DNA from: Trichomonas vaginalis G3
Taxonomy: Eukaryota > Parabasalia > Trichomonadida > Trichomonadidae
DNA length: 64,000 nt
Assembly: GCF_026262505.1 (NCBI RefSeq)
Contig: NC_067206.1
Coordinates: forward strand, 20,543,319 to 20,607,318
Reading direction: 5' to 3'
How positions within the stretch are numbered: position 1 is the first letter of the stretch; every line of letters starts with the position of its first letter. This document shows positions 50,706 to 60,411 of the stretch, one piece after another. The translations under genes were made by a program, and so were the position numbers. The notes under the pieces were generated by a model. The model was not told where the DNA came from. It saw nothing but the letters and a program-made list of their open reading frames with translations, and did no database searches.

Positions 50706-51914
50706 TTAGTTTCTTTTAAATAATTTGAGTAATATCCAAGTAATAATTAGAAGAATTATTCCAAACACCCAAATTGGCAACTGTAATTCACTTGGTTTCT
50801 TATCACCAAGTTTATTTCTTATCCAATCTGCGATTTGGACTTCACCATCAACAGGAACATCAATGTAGACGTCTGGATCTCTCTCTGATTCAATCAGATT
50901 GATAAGAGCCTGCCAGTCACCATTTAGGAACTGTTCTTCGGTTATTGTATGAATAGGAACAGTTGTTTTCATAAATTTTTCAAGAACTTGCGATTCTGGG
51001 TTCCAATTGCTTGCCACATTCAAGAATGGCTTCTTGCAATTGATAACTTCGGAACATAAGCCATATCCAACCTTTCCGAAAACGCAATCAACTGTATTAA
51101 TCAAATCGCTATGCATTTTTGACCATTCTTGGTTAGGTAGGAAATGAACATTTTCTGCAGGTTCCTTAGTTACCTCGCTGGAATCCATGAGAACGTAGAA
51201 TTGAATATTTCCGTATTGAGACCAAATTTGTGGAGGTATTTTATTGAGTGTATGACCTCCAAAACTGAGTAAAACAGAATCCATGTAGAGATTTAGGTTG
51301 AGTTTTTGCCTCATTTCTGAACTTGGTATTTTTGGTTTTCTTGACAGCCAATGGAATGTAATTCTCTCTTTTCCGATATGAAGTGGTTTGCAGATTGTAC
51401 CTGGAACCAAGCAATAATCAAATCTCTTGCTAATTTCATCAACTTCTTTGAGAATAGAGGCCAATTCTGGGTTCTTTGGCATTATATTTTGATATACAAA
51501 CTCCCAATCGAATGTAGCAACACATATTGAAGGGACTTTAAGCTTTTCAGCAACAAGTTGACCAAAATATGAAATATCTGAAATGATTAAGCGTACAGGT
51601 GGTCCTTTTAAGAGGTATTCAACTTCTTCTTCGAGAAGTGAATCTTTATTATTCCAGTTATCAATCCAATTTTTAATTGAAACTTCTTCATTAATAGTAA
51701 ACGGATCAATTTGTGTGCAACCTGGATCTGTTTTGATAGACCTAACGATTACTTCTTTCTTTCTCCAATGTTTGAGAGATGTTTTTATAAACCATTCAGG
51801 AGCAGTTGAAACTATTTCAATTGGATATTCCCATAGTTGATCAATGATCGGAATGAGTCGAGCGTTATGACCCCAACCATGACTACTTGCATAAACAATG
51901 ATTCTTCCCGCCAT
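50706..51914 (-). CDS. Tail-anchored glycosyltransferase-like protein (402 aa)
   Basis: The start at ATG 51914 places MAGRIIVYASSHGWGHNARL at the N-terminus; an upstream in-frame ATG (51968) would add 18 residues of doubtful value. The opening resembles GT28/GT-B glycosyltransferases and the N-terminal domain of plant-type arabinokinases (GHGFGH motif). The rear domain contains CVFGKVGYGLCSEVINCKKP, the usual nucleotide-sugar side loop, and SILLSFGG-type strand VLLSFGGH. A C-terminal transmembrane helix (PIWVFGIILLIITWILLKLF) ends in KRN, so it is probably held in the ER or Golgi membrane facing the cytosol. Substrate unknown. Confidence 0.75.
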   Translation of the reverse strand: MAGRIIVYASSHGWGHNARLIPIIDQLWEYPIEIVSTAPEWFIKTSLKHWRKKEVIVRSIKTDPGCTQIDPFTINEEVSIKNWIDNWNNKDSLLEEEVEYLLKGPPVRLIISDISYFGQLVAEKLKVPSICVATFDWEFVYQNIMPKNPELASILKEVDEISKRFDYCLVPGTICKPLHIGKERITFHWLSRKPKIPSSEMRQKLNLNLYMDSVLLSFGGHTLNKIPPQIWSQYGNIQFYVLMDSSEVTKEPAENVHFLPNQEWSKMHSDLINTVDCVFGKVGYGLCSEVINCKKPFLNVASNWNPESQVLEKFMKTTVPIHTITEEQFLNGDWQALINLIESERDPDVYIDVPVDGEVQIADWIRNKLGDKKPSELQLPIWVFGIILLIITWILLKLFKRN

Positions 51915-52260
51915 AAAAAAAATTATGAAACTATTTTCGTTTATTCCATATATATTCATTAATAGCATAATATAATTATTATGAAAATTGCATCAAAATG
52001 TTCCTAATTAAAGATTTTTGAATGAAATCAGATCTTATTATAGCCCAATTTACTTGTTAATGGAAATTCAGAATATGTCTTTCTCTATAGAGTGATTCCC
52101 ACAAAATGGGATTCAAAATACTCATATTGAAAAAAATAATATCTAAAAAAAATTAAAAGTATATGCTCATATCATATTGAAATGGTATGGTAGAATCGTA
52201 TATGAAAAACTACAATGAAAATTCTTTTTGATATTTTCTTTTTATTTACACAATTATTAT

Positions 52261-52476
52261 TTAAGCTTCCGAAATTGATGAAAGGTCGATATCTGCGAAT
52301 GTAGCTTGATTTGAAATTTTCGGAGGGACCTTGCTGATTTTAGTATCATGAACTGGTGGAATTAAAGAATCTTTTGGAATAATTCCTATTTTACCTGGTT
52401 CTGGAAGACCTTTGTATTCTTTTGGTTGCTCCTGATTTTGGTTGTTTGACTGTACATCATCACCTTCTTTGCACAT
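52261..52476 (-). CDS. Small hypothetical protein (71 aa)
   Basis: ATG 52476. Gln/Asn-rich start (NNQNQEQPKEYKG), Pro- and Lys-rich middle (PEPGKIGIIPKDSLIPPVHD), ends ADIDLSSISEA. Probably disordered. No hydrophobic segment and no family. Coding-like composition and an isolated position between gene-free flanks support it. Confidence 0.45.
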   Translation of the reverse strand: MCKEGDDVQSNNQNQEQPKEYKGLPEPGKIGIIPKDSLIPPVHDTKISKVPPKISNQATFADIDLSSISEA

Positions 52477-53342
52477 TTTTTGAGTCGATTTAAAAAGCCG
52501 TTTCTTATCGTCTTACACAGTTAATTTCATGTTATGTTTGGTTTGAAGATATTGGGATAGATAATAGGTATTTTACACACTTTGTCGGATCAAGTCTTTC
52601 ATTCGATTTAAGATTGTGCTCATTATTTCGGAATATTAGTAAAAAAGTTCATTTTCCAGTCTTATTATGTATGTAAGACTTTTGTATAGAGTAACTGATT
52701 TGGAAGATGAATTTGCGTTACATATTTTCAAAATCTAACTTATGAAGATTCTAAAGTCTTCCAGTAAAACCCACTTATGGTTCATAATATGAATGATTAA
52801 TTATACTCCATTTCTATTATATGCAAGAGGAACTCATCATTTACTGCATCATCTGTTCAACGAATTATGATAAAATATTTCCCGAATATCATATATTATG
52901 TTACAGAAGACATTCATCTAAGGGATCCATTTGGAGATTGATTCAACAAGTAATTATATATATGATGTAAAGAGTGATGGAATATTTTCAAATACAGATA
53001 GAGCATTTACTTTATAGAGAAATTTTGAGAGGTTTGTGTCAGAAAAGTGACTATTGAATGGTGCTAAAAATAATCAAAACTGACTATTGAATAGTGATTT
53101 TTCCATTAGGATATGTGTTGAATTCGATTCTCTCACAAGTAACTATTGAATGCTTGAACTAATATGACTATTAAATTGTACTAATATATTTCTTGATTTC
53201 CATTTATAAAGAGTAAATACTACAGTAATTCGAAAATAAAAAGGAAAGACAGATTTTTTAATATATAAACAATAAAACTCGCATTTAACTCTCAAAATTT
53301 TGACAGAATTGAGAAGTTTACATGCGAAACAAAAATAAATTA
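52477..53342. other. Gene-free stretch with short interspersed repeats
   Basis: About 865 bases without a credible frame. At 53045-53185 the motif tgactattgaatgg appears four times in slightly varied forms at uneven spacing. Otherwise A+T-rich. Confidence 0.45.
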
Positions 53343-54770
53343 TTATGACAAAGGAGGTAAAGAAGCTCTACAAATAGGGCAAACCATATCTTCTTCGAGC
53401 CATCTGGTCAAACATTCTTTATGGAACGGGTGATTACAAGGAGTGACAACAGATTCTTCGTCATCCAAAATAGGGCACATACAGATTGCGCATTCACTTC
53501 CTTGTGGAGGTTTTGTTGATGAATAATCAAATTCCTTTGGTTTGAATCTATCAGGTAAAAAGAAAACTCCTCCAATTTTGTTTTGTAAGTAAACAATCAA
53601 AAGTTGAATAAAAACATAAGCTGTTATTGAAAATCCAAGTAAATATGACCTCGTTTCATGAATATTTGCCTTGTAAAGTGTCAAATACCAAAAAGGGACT
53701 AATCTTTGAATACTAACTAAAAGATTAAATACTTCATCACCTTTCTTTCGACCTGGAGAGCGGCATGAATGAATAATCTGTGGAACAAAGAAAGAATAAA
53801 TAAAAATTAAAGAAAAAACAGGAAAATCAAATACAACTGACGTAGCAAAACTGTACATGAACATAAGAGTGGATATTTCAACAAAGAAATGTAAAAATGT
53901 CAATCTAAGACCATCTGCATTCAAATCATCTGCATCCGGGTTATGAGCACGCCAAATATTGGCAATAAGCTCCATATTCCATGTAAAGATCGTAGTAGTA
54001 CATAAAAATAAGAACGAAAATAGAACAACAAACTCAATTGCTGCTATAGATAAATCAATAAAGAAAAGAGAGAATGAGAAGTCAAAACTGATATGCATGA
54101 TGTAACTACATAATGATAAATGATTCAGTGATGTTGAGGAATGACAGTTTCTGTATAAACTTCGCCATGCAATGAAATTAATAACAACAATGAAGCCAAC
54201 AAGTACACCAAACTTCTTGCCTTCTTTAATGAACATAGGATAATTGATCATTGAAACAGAAAAATTGACATTAAGACGCTCATAATCAAATGTACCGTTA
54301 ACACCTGTAGTTAGATCAAATACACGACCGGTATTGAAATCATCAACATTGTGAAATCGTAATGTTGCAAGTGATAACAAAGGAAGTGAGCTATTGTACT
54401 TTTTATTAACTGCTTTTGCGATTCCATCTAAATCTTCTGGATCTGTAACGTTATTTTCTGATGCTGCAGCATTTATGATTGCAATTACTTTGTCAATTAG
54501 TACTGTTGCCCTTGGAAAGGTGATCAGAAAAAAATCTGTGTCGTTCTTTGCTGAAATACCATATAAATGGAAGTCACGAACCAAAACTAATCTATTTGCA
54601 CTATGCAAATAGACAGTTGCTTCCCAAGCTTTTCGATTTTTAATGTTTTGATTTGACTCTAGTTGTAATCTGAATTTGCTCGACACATTTTGAGTAATGT
54701 TTGAAGCATCTGGATTGATATCGGTCCAGTTTCCTCTATAAATATAACGCTCAAAGAGGAAAAAGAACAT
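53343..54770 (-). CDS. Membrane RING-H2 E3 ubiquitin ligase, Tul1/DSC-like (475 aa)
   Basis: Start at ATG 54770; an initiator-like motif lies 21 bases upstream. N-terminal hydrophobic stretch (MFFFLFERYIY), then a luminal domain of about 200 residues (VRDFHLYGISAKNDTDFFLI), about six or seven membrane segments (FGVLVGFIVVINFIAW; FVVLFSFLFLCTTTIF; ITAYVFIQLLIVYL) and a C-terminal cytosolic RING-H2 finger: CAIC ... PCNHPFHKECLTRW ... CPIC (residues of about 427-470). This order matches yeast Tul1 and plant FLY proteins, the ligase of the Golgi/endosomal DSC complex that removes membrane proteins. Confidence 0.8.
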   Translation of the reverse strand: MFFFLFERYIYRGNWTDINPDASNITQNVSSKFRLQLESNQNIKNRKAWEATVYLHSANRLVLVRDFHLYGISAKNDTDFFLITFPRATVLIDKVIAIINAAASENNVTDPEDLDGIAKAVNKKYNSSLPLLSLATLRFHNVDDFNTGRVFDLTTGVNGTFDYERLNVNFSVSMINYPMFIKEGKKFGVLVGFIVVINFIAWRSLYRNCHSSTSLNHLSLCSYIMHISFDFSFSLFFIDLSIAAIEFVVLFSFLFLCTTTIFTWNMELIANIWRAHNPDADDLNADGLRLTFLHFFVEISTLMFMYSFATSVVFDFPVFSLIFIYSFFVPQIIHSCRSPGRKKGDEVFNLLVSIQRLVPFWYLTLYKANIHETRSYLLGFSITAYVFIQLLIVYLQNKIGGVFFLPDRFKPKEFDYSSTKPPQGSECAICMCPILDDEESVVTPCNHPFHKECLTRWLEEDMVCPICRASLPPLS

Positions 54771-55390
54771 AAAATTTTGCTTATTATTCGTAAAAAGTGA
54801 CAAATTCTTAAATTCAAGAAAATATTCAGGAAAAGTCTAATTAAATCAAATGTCGCAAAAAGGTTTATCGGACAAACAAAATTTTAAAGGTTTAAGGTTA
54901 AACATATCGAACCTTAAACAATACTTAAATAAATAGCATATTCATGAGTAATGTAAAATGTGCTGAGTTTTGTTAAAAATACATAATAACTTTTGAGATT
55001 TGATTTCATTTCATGCATATGTTTATTTATGATTCAAATGCGCTTAGACTCCAGAAAATACATTATGTACTGGTCATTTTTGTTCTACTTTGACTTAAAA
55101 AAATAATAAAAAAAATGTCGAAATTCCAATCATTTGGTACAAAAATACATAAATTGATATAAATTTTAGAAGTTAAATATCAAGAAGCAAAAATACATAT
55201 CAAAATCATTTCTATTGTTCTCAAAAAATCAATATTTTGTTCTCATTTGAAGTGAATTTCATAGTTATAAAAGTTCTGAACGAGATATTAAACCCAATGA
55301 TTCTTGACATCTAGCATTACATTTTATCTAAGATAATATGCCATATATATTATGTTGATATGTACTTATGTTTACATAATTTGAAACTCG
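54771..55390. other. Intergenic between divergent genes
   Basis: About 620 bases, A+T-rich, with initiator-like motifs at both ends. No gene seen. Confidence 0.4.
54791..54800 (-). promoter_or_regulatory. Initiator-like TCACTTTTTA of RING-H2 gene
   Basis: On the minus strand, 20 bases before ATG 54770. It decides this ATG over the upstream in-frame TTG, which lies inside the motif region. Confidence 0.6.
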
Positions 55391-55400
55391 TCACTTTTTC
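55391..55400 (+). promoter_or_regulatory. Initiator-like TCACTTTTTC
   Basis: 17 bases before the ATG at 55408; identical to the motif at 33571. Confidence 0.65.
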
Positions 55401-55407
55401 AAAATAA

Positions 55408-56112
55408 ATGGATACGAGAAGGTCAGCTATTGCGAAGAGTGCAGAGCACATTGTTAAAGAATTAAAGATTCAATCCAAAGAGAACATCAAAGCTTTATCC
55501 AGAATTTCTATTTGGAACTCAATTTTTATTGATTGCCCTATTATTGCCGAAACAAAGATCCGTGATCACTTTAATAACATCATTCGCAGATACTTGGTTG
55601 GCGTTACAAACACACAGAGATTCCTTTTTGAGCTTTCTGTTTTCATGATCGACCTTCCTGATATATTTTGTGAATTAATTGACCATTTTCCTCCGCCATT
55701 TGCTGTTGCAGGAAGAATTGCTTACAGAGCAACAATCAACTCTCTTGAATGCAAACCAGCAGACGCAGAACATAAATTACAAGAAGCAATCAGACGTGAT
55801 ATGGTTAATCCACCAGACTCTCTTATCGAAATACTTGCCGATAAGAAGAACGGCCCACGCAGACTCAGTGAATTTGTTGCAACAATTGACCGAAATTCAA
55901 ACATTCCGAAATCAGTATTGGAAGCAATCTTAAAGTGTTTACCGCCGCCAGAAAGAATGCAATTCAGTATTAAATACGGCGTTCCTCCTCCAAAAATCAA
56001 CTTAAATCTTTCATCTCTTCCTTTGCCTTTCGAATTCCTTGAAGCTATTGTTGACATCGACGGAAAAGAAACTCTAGAATATTTGATTGATGATAATGAA
56101 TACGCTATGTAA
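55408..56112 (+). CDS. Helical protein, unknown (234 aa)
   Basis: ATG 55408 right after a good initiator-like motif. All-helical protein with Pro-rich turns (LIDHFPPPFAVAGRIAYRAT, LKCLPPPERMQF, YGVPPPKINLNLSSLPLPF). No catalytic motif or membrane segment. Acidic C-terminus (EYLIDDNEYAM). Family not recognised; well-formed coding sequence with a near-optimal promoter suggests a conserved, expressed gene. Confidence 0.7.
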   Translation: MDTRRSAIAKSAEHIVKELKIQSKENIKALSRISIWNSIFIDCPIIAETKIRDHFNNIIRRYLVGVTNTQRFLFELSVFMIDLPDIFCELIDHFPPPFAVAGRIAYRATINSLECKPADAEHKLQEAIRRDMVNPPDSLIEILADKKNGPRRLSEFVATIDRNSNIPKSVLEAILKCLPPPERMQFSIKYGVPPPKINLNLSSLPLPFEFLEAIVDIDGKETLEYLIDDNEYAM

Positions 56113-56326
56113 ATATAATTTTTATTTTTATTTTTGTTTCCGACATATATAAACAAAATATAATAATGTGATTACAAACAAAATGTTTCTTTCTATTAGT
56201 GCTTTAAAATCTTAAATTATTAAACAAATTACATTAATTACTCTTACAGGCAAGCCAGAGAAGTTTCCTCATAACTGTTGGTATTCATAACATGACAATA
56301 TATCCATATAGTGTTGAGATTAAAAA

Positions 56327-56671
56327 TTACGTATCATTTAAGTGTTTCTCAGCGAATTGCTGTTTCAATTTTTCTTCCAACTGTATGATCAACTCTTGCA
56401 TATCGTTGATGGCCTCACTTTCAGTATAGTTGGAGTTATCAAAATTTCCTTGATTGATTTGATTTAAAATATTTGTATCATTTTGAATAGATTCAATGAT
56501 GTGAACTAATTCTGTGCTTTTCTTATTGTTTTGATCTGATTGTTTCGAAATATTTTTCTTTAGGCGATCAATTTTATGATTAACTGCTGATTGAATATGA
56601 CCCTTATCTTCTAGTTGGTGAGATAGTTCTAAAATTTCATTCCTTTTGAGATTTTCCGCTTCTTCTAACAT
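56327..56671 (-). CDS. Small coiled-coil protein (114 aa)
   Basis: ATG 56671. Almost entirely charged helix with heptads (AENLKRNEILELSHQLEDKG; VNHKIDRLKKNISKQSDQ; MQELIIQLEEKLKQQFAEK). An initiator-like motif TCACTTTTC lies 19 bases upstream. Head-to-head with the Mdm12-like gene. Could be a complex subunit or adaptor; family unknown. Confidence 0.65.
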   Translation of the reverse strand: MLEEAENLKRNEILELSHQLEDKGHIQSAVNHKIDRLKKNISKQSDQNNKKSTELVHIIESIQNDTNILNQINQGNFDNSNYTESEAINDMQELIIQLEEKLKQQFAEKHLNDT

Positions 56672-56720
56672 TAAAAAAATAAAAATTATTGAAAAGTGAC
56701 AATATTTTTTTGATAATTCA
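56672..56720. promoter_or_regulatory. 49-bp bidirectional promoter
   Basis: The whole space between the divergent ATGs at 56671 and 56721. It holds a minus-strand TCACTTTTC (56691-56699) and a T-rich stretch. No initiator match is visible for the plus-strand gene, which may start within gataattcaatg. Confidence 0.6.
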
Positions 56721-57293
56721 ATGTCTCTACAATTTGATTGGGAGGCATTGAAGCCTTTCGTTCAAGAGAAGATACGTGAAGCTATTTCCAAAGTTCCTAT
56801 CGATGCAAACCCAATGCTTCGCTCAAAAGTCAGTTTAGTTTCAATGGATTTAGGAACAAGTCCTCCTTTTGTCGCATTGACAAGAATTTCATCATTAACA
56901 TTGAAACAACAAAAAATAAGTGCGATTTTTAGATATAGAGGAAACGCAGTTATAGAAATTAAGTGTGATCTTAATGTTAACGCTCTAGGTGCAAGATCAG
57001 ATCATTCTCAGAGCATGAGAATGATGGGAATGATCTACACATCCGCTCCTATGATAATTCCATGCAGATTTTTACTTTCAAACTTTGATATTTGTGTCAA
57101 AGTTAATGTAACTCATGGAGAAACGACATTTATTGAATTTGAAGAACCGCCAGTTGTTAATTTCACAATGGATAGTAATATTGGCAAATTAGGCTTCATT
57201 TTTAATTTATCCTTACGAAGAATTCAGAAAATTATTAGAATGGAATACGCCAAACTTCCTCCTAAGATAGAAATTCAAATTCCACAAACTTGA
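56721..57293 (+). CDS. Mdm12-like SMP-domain protein of the ER-mitochondria encounter structure (190 aa)
   Basis: ATG 56721. The opening MSLQFDWEALKPFVQEKIRE and then VSLVSMDLGTSPPFVALTRI follow the pattern of fungal Mdm12 (a start of the form FDW, amphipathic helix, then a FDFGxxPPEIEL strand). The rest is beta-rich (AIFRYRGNAVIEIKCDLNVN; FDICVKVNVTHGETTFIEF) and ends with a helix, as in SMP lipid-transfer domains. Known role of Mdm12: lipid transfer between ER and mitochondria within ERMES. In a trichomonad the partner organelle would be the hydrogenosome; that is inference. At 190 residues it is a minimal SMP unit. Confidence 0.7.
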   Translation: MSLQFDWEALKPFVQEKIREAISKVPIDANPMLRSKVSLVSMDLGTSPPFVALTRISSLTLKQQKISAIFRYRGNAVIEIKCDLNVNALGARSDHSQSMRMMGMIYTSAPMIIPCRFLLSNFDICVKVNVTHGETTFIEFEEPPVVNFTMDSNIGKLGFIFNLSLRRIQKIIRMEYAKLPPKIEIQIPQT

Positions 57294-57785
57294 TTTTCAT
57301 ATTCAACATTTCAAGAGAATACTTGACTTCTTAACATGAAAAGCGACTTAATTCTATTACGTTCTTACAGGAAATTTAATGGAACTTACAAAATGATTTA
57401 TTGTCCTTGTATCTTACAAATATTATTATAATTTTCTTTTTCTTTGAGAAAAATGAAAAAGAAAATAAAAAAACATTATATGGTAGATACTTATACATTC
57501 CAAATACTTGTTTAGTAAATAAATAATTTATCAAAAAATTTCCTTTTTATTTTTGATTTGTAACTTTAATAATATAACACAAAACATCCACAATATTCTT
57601 TGGATCATTACCTCTTGGTAATACAAATGGAGTGGTGGACATTTTTTAAATATGTGACACATTCATAAAAAGTGACAGACCCGTATAGTAGTGGAATTAG
57701 AAAAAGGATACTCCTGTAATGGCGGCGCGAGAGGTCAATGTTTTTCGCAATTTATCTTATGAAAATATCCTTATAAGTATAGTAA
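57294..57785. other. Intergenic with Mutator-like end fragment
   Basis: No gene seen. At 57650-57700 gtgacacattcataaaaagtgacagacccgta-type sequence resembles the left-end region of the Mutator-like copies (the doubled aaaagtgaca motif of copy B), probably a solo end or relic. gagaggtcaatgtttttcgc near 57730 recurs in variant form near 60003. Confidence 0.4.
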
Positions 57786-57876
57786 TGCAATAATCTCGGG
57801 AACATGCCTCTCAATTTTGAGTGGTTTACAATATACTGAAAAAAATTGAGGGTATTTTGTTCCCGAGATTATTGCA
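57786..57876. mobile_element. Small foldback element (about 90 bp)
   Basis: Arms gcaataatctcgggaaca (57787-57804) and tgttcccgagattattgc (57858-57875) are perfect inverted copies of 18 bases, and pairing continues imperfectly through tctcaatttt / aaaattgag. The loop is about 25 bases. Looks like a tiny MITE or foldback; no target duplication identified. Confidence 0.65.
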
Positions 57877-58879
57877 AAAACGGTTTTTTAAAAAGTAATG
57901 GAGATTCTATATTCTTTAATTTTAAAAGCATATATATATAAATATAACCCAATCATTTAGATATTTGGAGGCTAAATCCATCCAAATAAAAAAAATTTAT
58001 CAAATTAATAGGGTAATTGGCCAAATTAGTAGTTTGTAATGCTGAATCATCACTATAAAAGGATATTGCTTGCCTAAATAAGCGGATAATTGAATTTCTT
58101 ACATTTATTTTCCAATTTGCTTTCTCGTTCTGACTTTCCTATTGGAACAGCTGTCGTTAGGATATATGTTTTTTGCTTGAACTCTGGCATATGTCTTGAT
58201 TACAAGGCATTGCCGTTTAAAATTAAAAATAAAAAAATGACAGCATAAAAAATCAAAATTAAGGGTGCACACAAGAGGATCATGTAAACTTCAGAATTTA
58301 GAACCTTATTTTTAGGCATTATCTTGGCTACCTATTTAGGCTCGAAAAGCAAAAAATATCAAAAAATACAACTTGAGTCCATTATGACCCTTTCATGGAG
58401 GTAGTTTTTATCCGCTAGTATTTTCCCTTTGAATCTCTTTACAATTCGAAATCAAATTCAAAACTCAGTAGAAGAAAGGAAGAATCGACTTACTACGGTT
58501 GTAATACGAATAAATACATATATTTAATTATTTTTATTTACATAATAATTGTTTGAAGCTCATATTCCAACAAATTTTTAAATAAAAACATTAAAATGTT
58601 GAAAATGTTCATATATTTTAATAGGGTTTTGGCACTTTATTGAGGAATTACTACATACATAGTCGAACTGAACTTGATATTTTGAAATTTAAATTATTTA
58701 TCAAAATTAAAATTTAACTTGAAATTTATAATTATTTAGTCATATTTTGCATAATTCTAAGTAGATTTTGTAAAAAATCAAGAAAGAAAAAAATTAAAGT
58801 GCTTTATTTTTTCTTTTTTATAATAATACATATTATTATATAATTAACATATTCATAATGTTTCACCCTTTCAAAAATA

Positions 58880-58916
58880 TAATCCTCCTCCTCTCAAATA
58901 AACGTACATACGGGTG
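58880..58916. repeat. 37-bp direct repeat, first copy
   Basis: Starts taatcctcctcctctcaaat and ends acatacgggtg; identical to 59260-59296, 380 bases apart. Confidence 0.85.
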
Positions 58917-59259
58917 GCCTCTTTTTTCAAAAAATTAAAATTTGAAATTTTGGGCTCAAATATTAGAGATTTTTCAACCTTCAACGATATATGTTGTCTA
59001 TATCAGACCTCCTTTCTTTTTGATACTTAACATTGTTCCTAAATCTTAGCCGTTAAGGCTGTTCTGAAAATATTTTTTTTCGAAAAAATTCGAAAAAAAT
59101 TCTTAAAATTCAAAAATCCCTTAATTCCTGAGGATTTTGGAAAAAAGTTTTTACATGAACATGTGTATATTATATGAAGTATATTGATAAGGTAAAAATC
59201 AAATTTTATTGCATATTCATCGAGAAAATAAACTAACGAATCCCTCAAAATTGAGAGGG

Positions 59260-59296
59260 TAATCCTCCTCCTCTCAAATAAACGTACATACGGGTG
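59260..59296. repeat. 37-bp direct repeat, second copy
   Basis: Identical to 58880-58916. The two may bound a small inserted or duplicated segment of 343 bases. Confidence 0.85.
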
Positions 59297-59380
59297 CACC
59301 CTTAATTATAAATACAATATTAACTGATTTTTAATAAAATAATCGTCAATTCTTAGAGGTGAAGTGACCCTTTATTTGTG

Positions 59381-59692
59381 ATGTGTCCTCAGCCTCCAGC
59401 TTGGTATAGAATGGCTGAAGCAATGAGAATTGTTCATAAAATTGTATTTCTGCGAAATAATCAAGTTCCTGTAAGAATTGTTAAAACATTACTCAGAGTT
59501 GGATCAACTAGAGAAACAAATGTTTACAAATTATATAAAGCTAGTGGCCAGATTATTGATGTGAAGAAAGTTGGAAGGAAATCCAAATTGCTTCCAAGAA
59601 CAATCAGCTTAATTAAGGAATATTCTTACGCACACACATTTTTCAAGGTTAAAGATATTGTTGACTGGCTTTCATATAACTTTGATGTTTGA
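59381..59692 (+). pseudogene. Transposase-type HTH fragment (103 aa)
   Basis: ATG 59381. Resembles the N-terminal paired-like helix-turn-helix part of Tc1/mariner-type transposases: a first HTH (IVHKIVFLRNNQVPVRIVKT), then the basic linker VGRKSKLLPRTISLIKEY and a second HTH (FKVKDIVDWLSY). The catalytic DDE domain is missing; the frame ends and unrelated fossil sequence follows within 65 bases. Truncated relic; an HTH regulator is less likely. Confidence 0.5.
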
Positions 59693-59754
59693 TAATTCAT
59701 GGTACTCCAGATTTGGCTGGAAATAATTGACATAAGATCTTCCAGATGATTTTT

Positions 59755-59962
59755 CTAAAAAGTTTTGTCATACATTAATTTTCTTAGATGATGCAGTAAA
59801 ATCGAAATTAGTTGAAAAAAAAGATTCAGATTTTAATCAATGGCTAACACAATGCCGACATATTCAAAGCTCAATTTTCTTAGCAGTTCAATATTTACAT
59901 GGTTTATCAACTAATATTAAATCAAATTTATCAACAGAACTTATAATTTCTGGTTTTTCAGC
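59755..59962 (+). pseudogene. Old Maverick packaging-ATPase fossil fragment
   Basis: A short stretch whose reading (INFLDDAVKSK-like start, TQCRHIQSSIFLAVQYLHGL, STNIKSNLSTELIISGFS) clearly matches the Walker B-to-C-terminal part of the Maverick ATPases at 13021 and 1219, but it is far more diverged. It is therefore an older, separate insertion event, broken and isolated. Confidence 0.8.
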
Positions 59963-60401
59963 TGTTATAAACGTTTATGCGAAGAATAAATTATATAACT
60001 AGAGGTCAATATTTTTCGCAATCTTGGATCCTGTATATATACTACTCTTAAAATTATATTTCTTGATGATACTATCTAATAAAATTTTTTGAAGTTTGAA
60101 ATTAACAACAAACACCTTCTTTATCTCAAAGAAAGAACAATTTTAAGCATCAATTCTATATGGGAAGAGTTATGTATTTTATATTTAATATATTTCTCGT
60201 GTGTATTTCAATAAATATCAAGGTCACAATGCCAGTTCATTTCCACCATTTAATCTTCTTTTAGAGCTAACAACCGTGTAGCCAGAATGAGAAACATTAG
60301 TTTATGATGTTTACAATGTAAATAATATCAAAAGAGCATTTTTAGATAGATTTGGAATCACCAAATTTAGAAATGCATTTCATAAAATATCTCATTCCTC
60401 A

Positions 60402-60411
60402 CTGTCCAACT
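60402..60411. repeat. Left target duplication of Mutator-like copy B (ctgtccaact)
   Basis: Exact match to 61930-61939; 10 bases of complex sequence. Confidence 0.9.

Larger units (their letters stand above)
57877..59380. other. Gene-free, repeat-rich stretch
   Basis: About 1.5 kb without a convincing gene. It includes a 37-bp direct repeat (58880-58916 and 59260-59296) and the palindrome-like ccctcaaaattgagaggg at 59242-59259. Probably old transposon debris. Confidence 0.45.
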
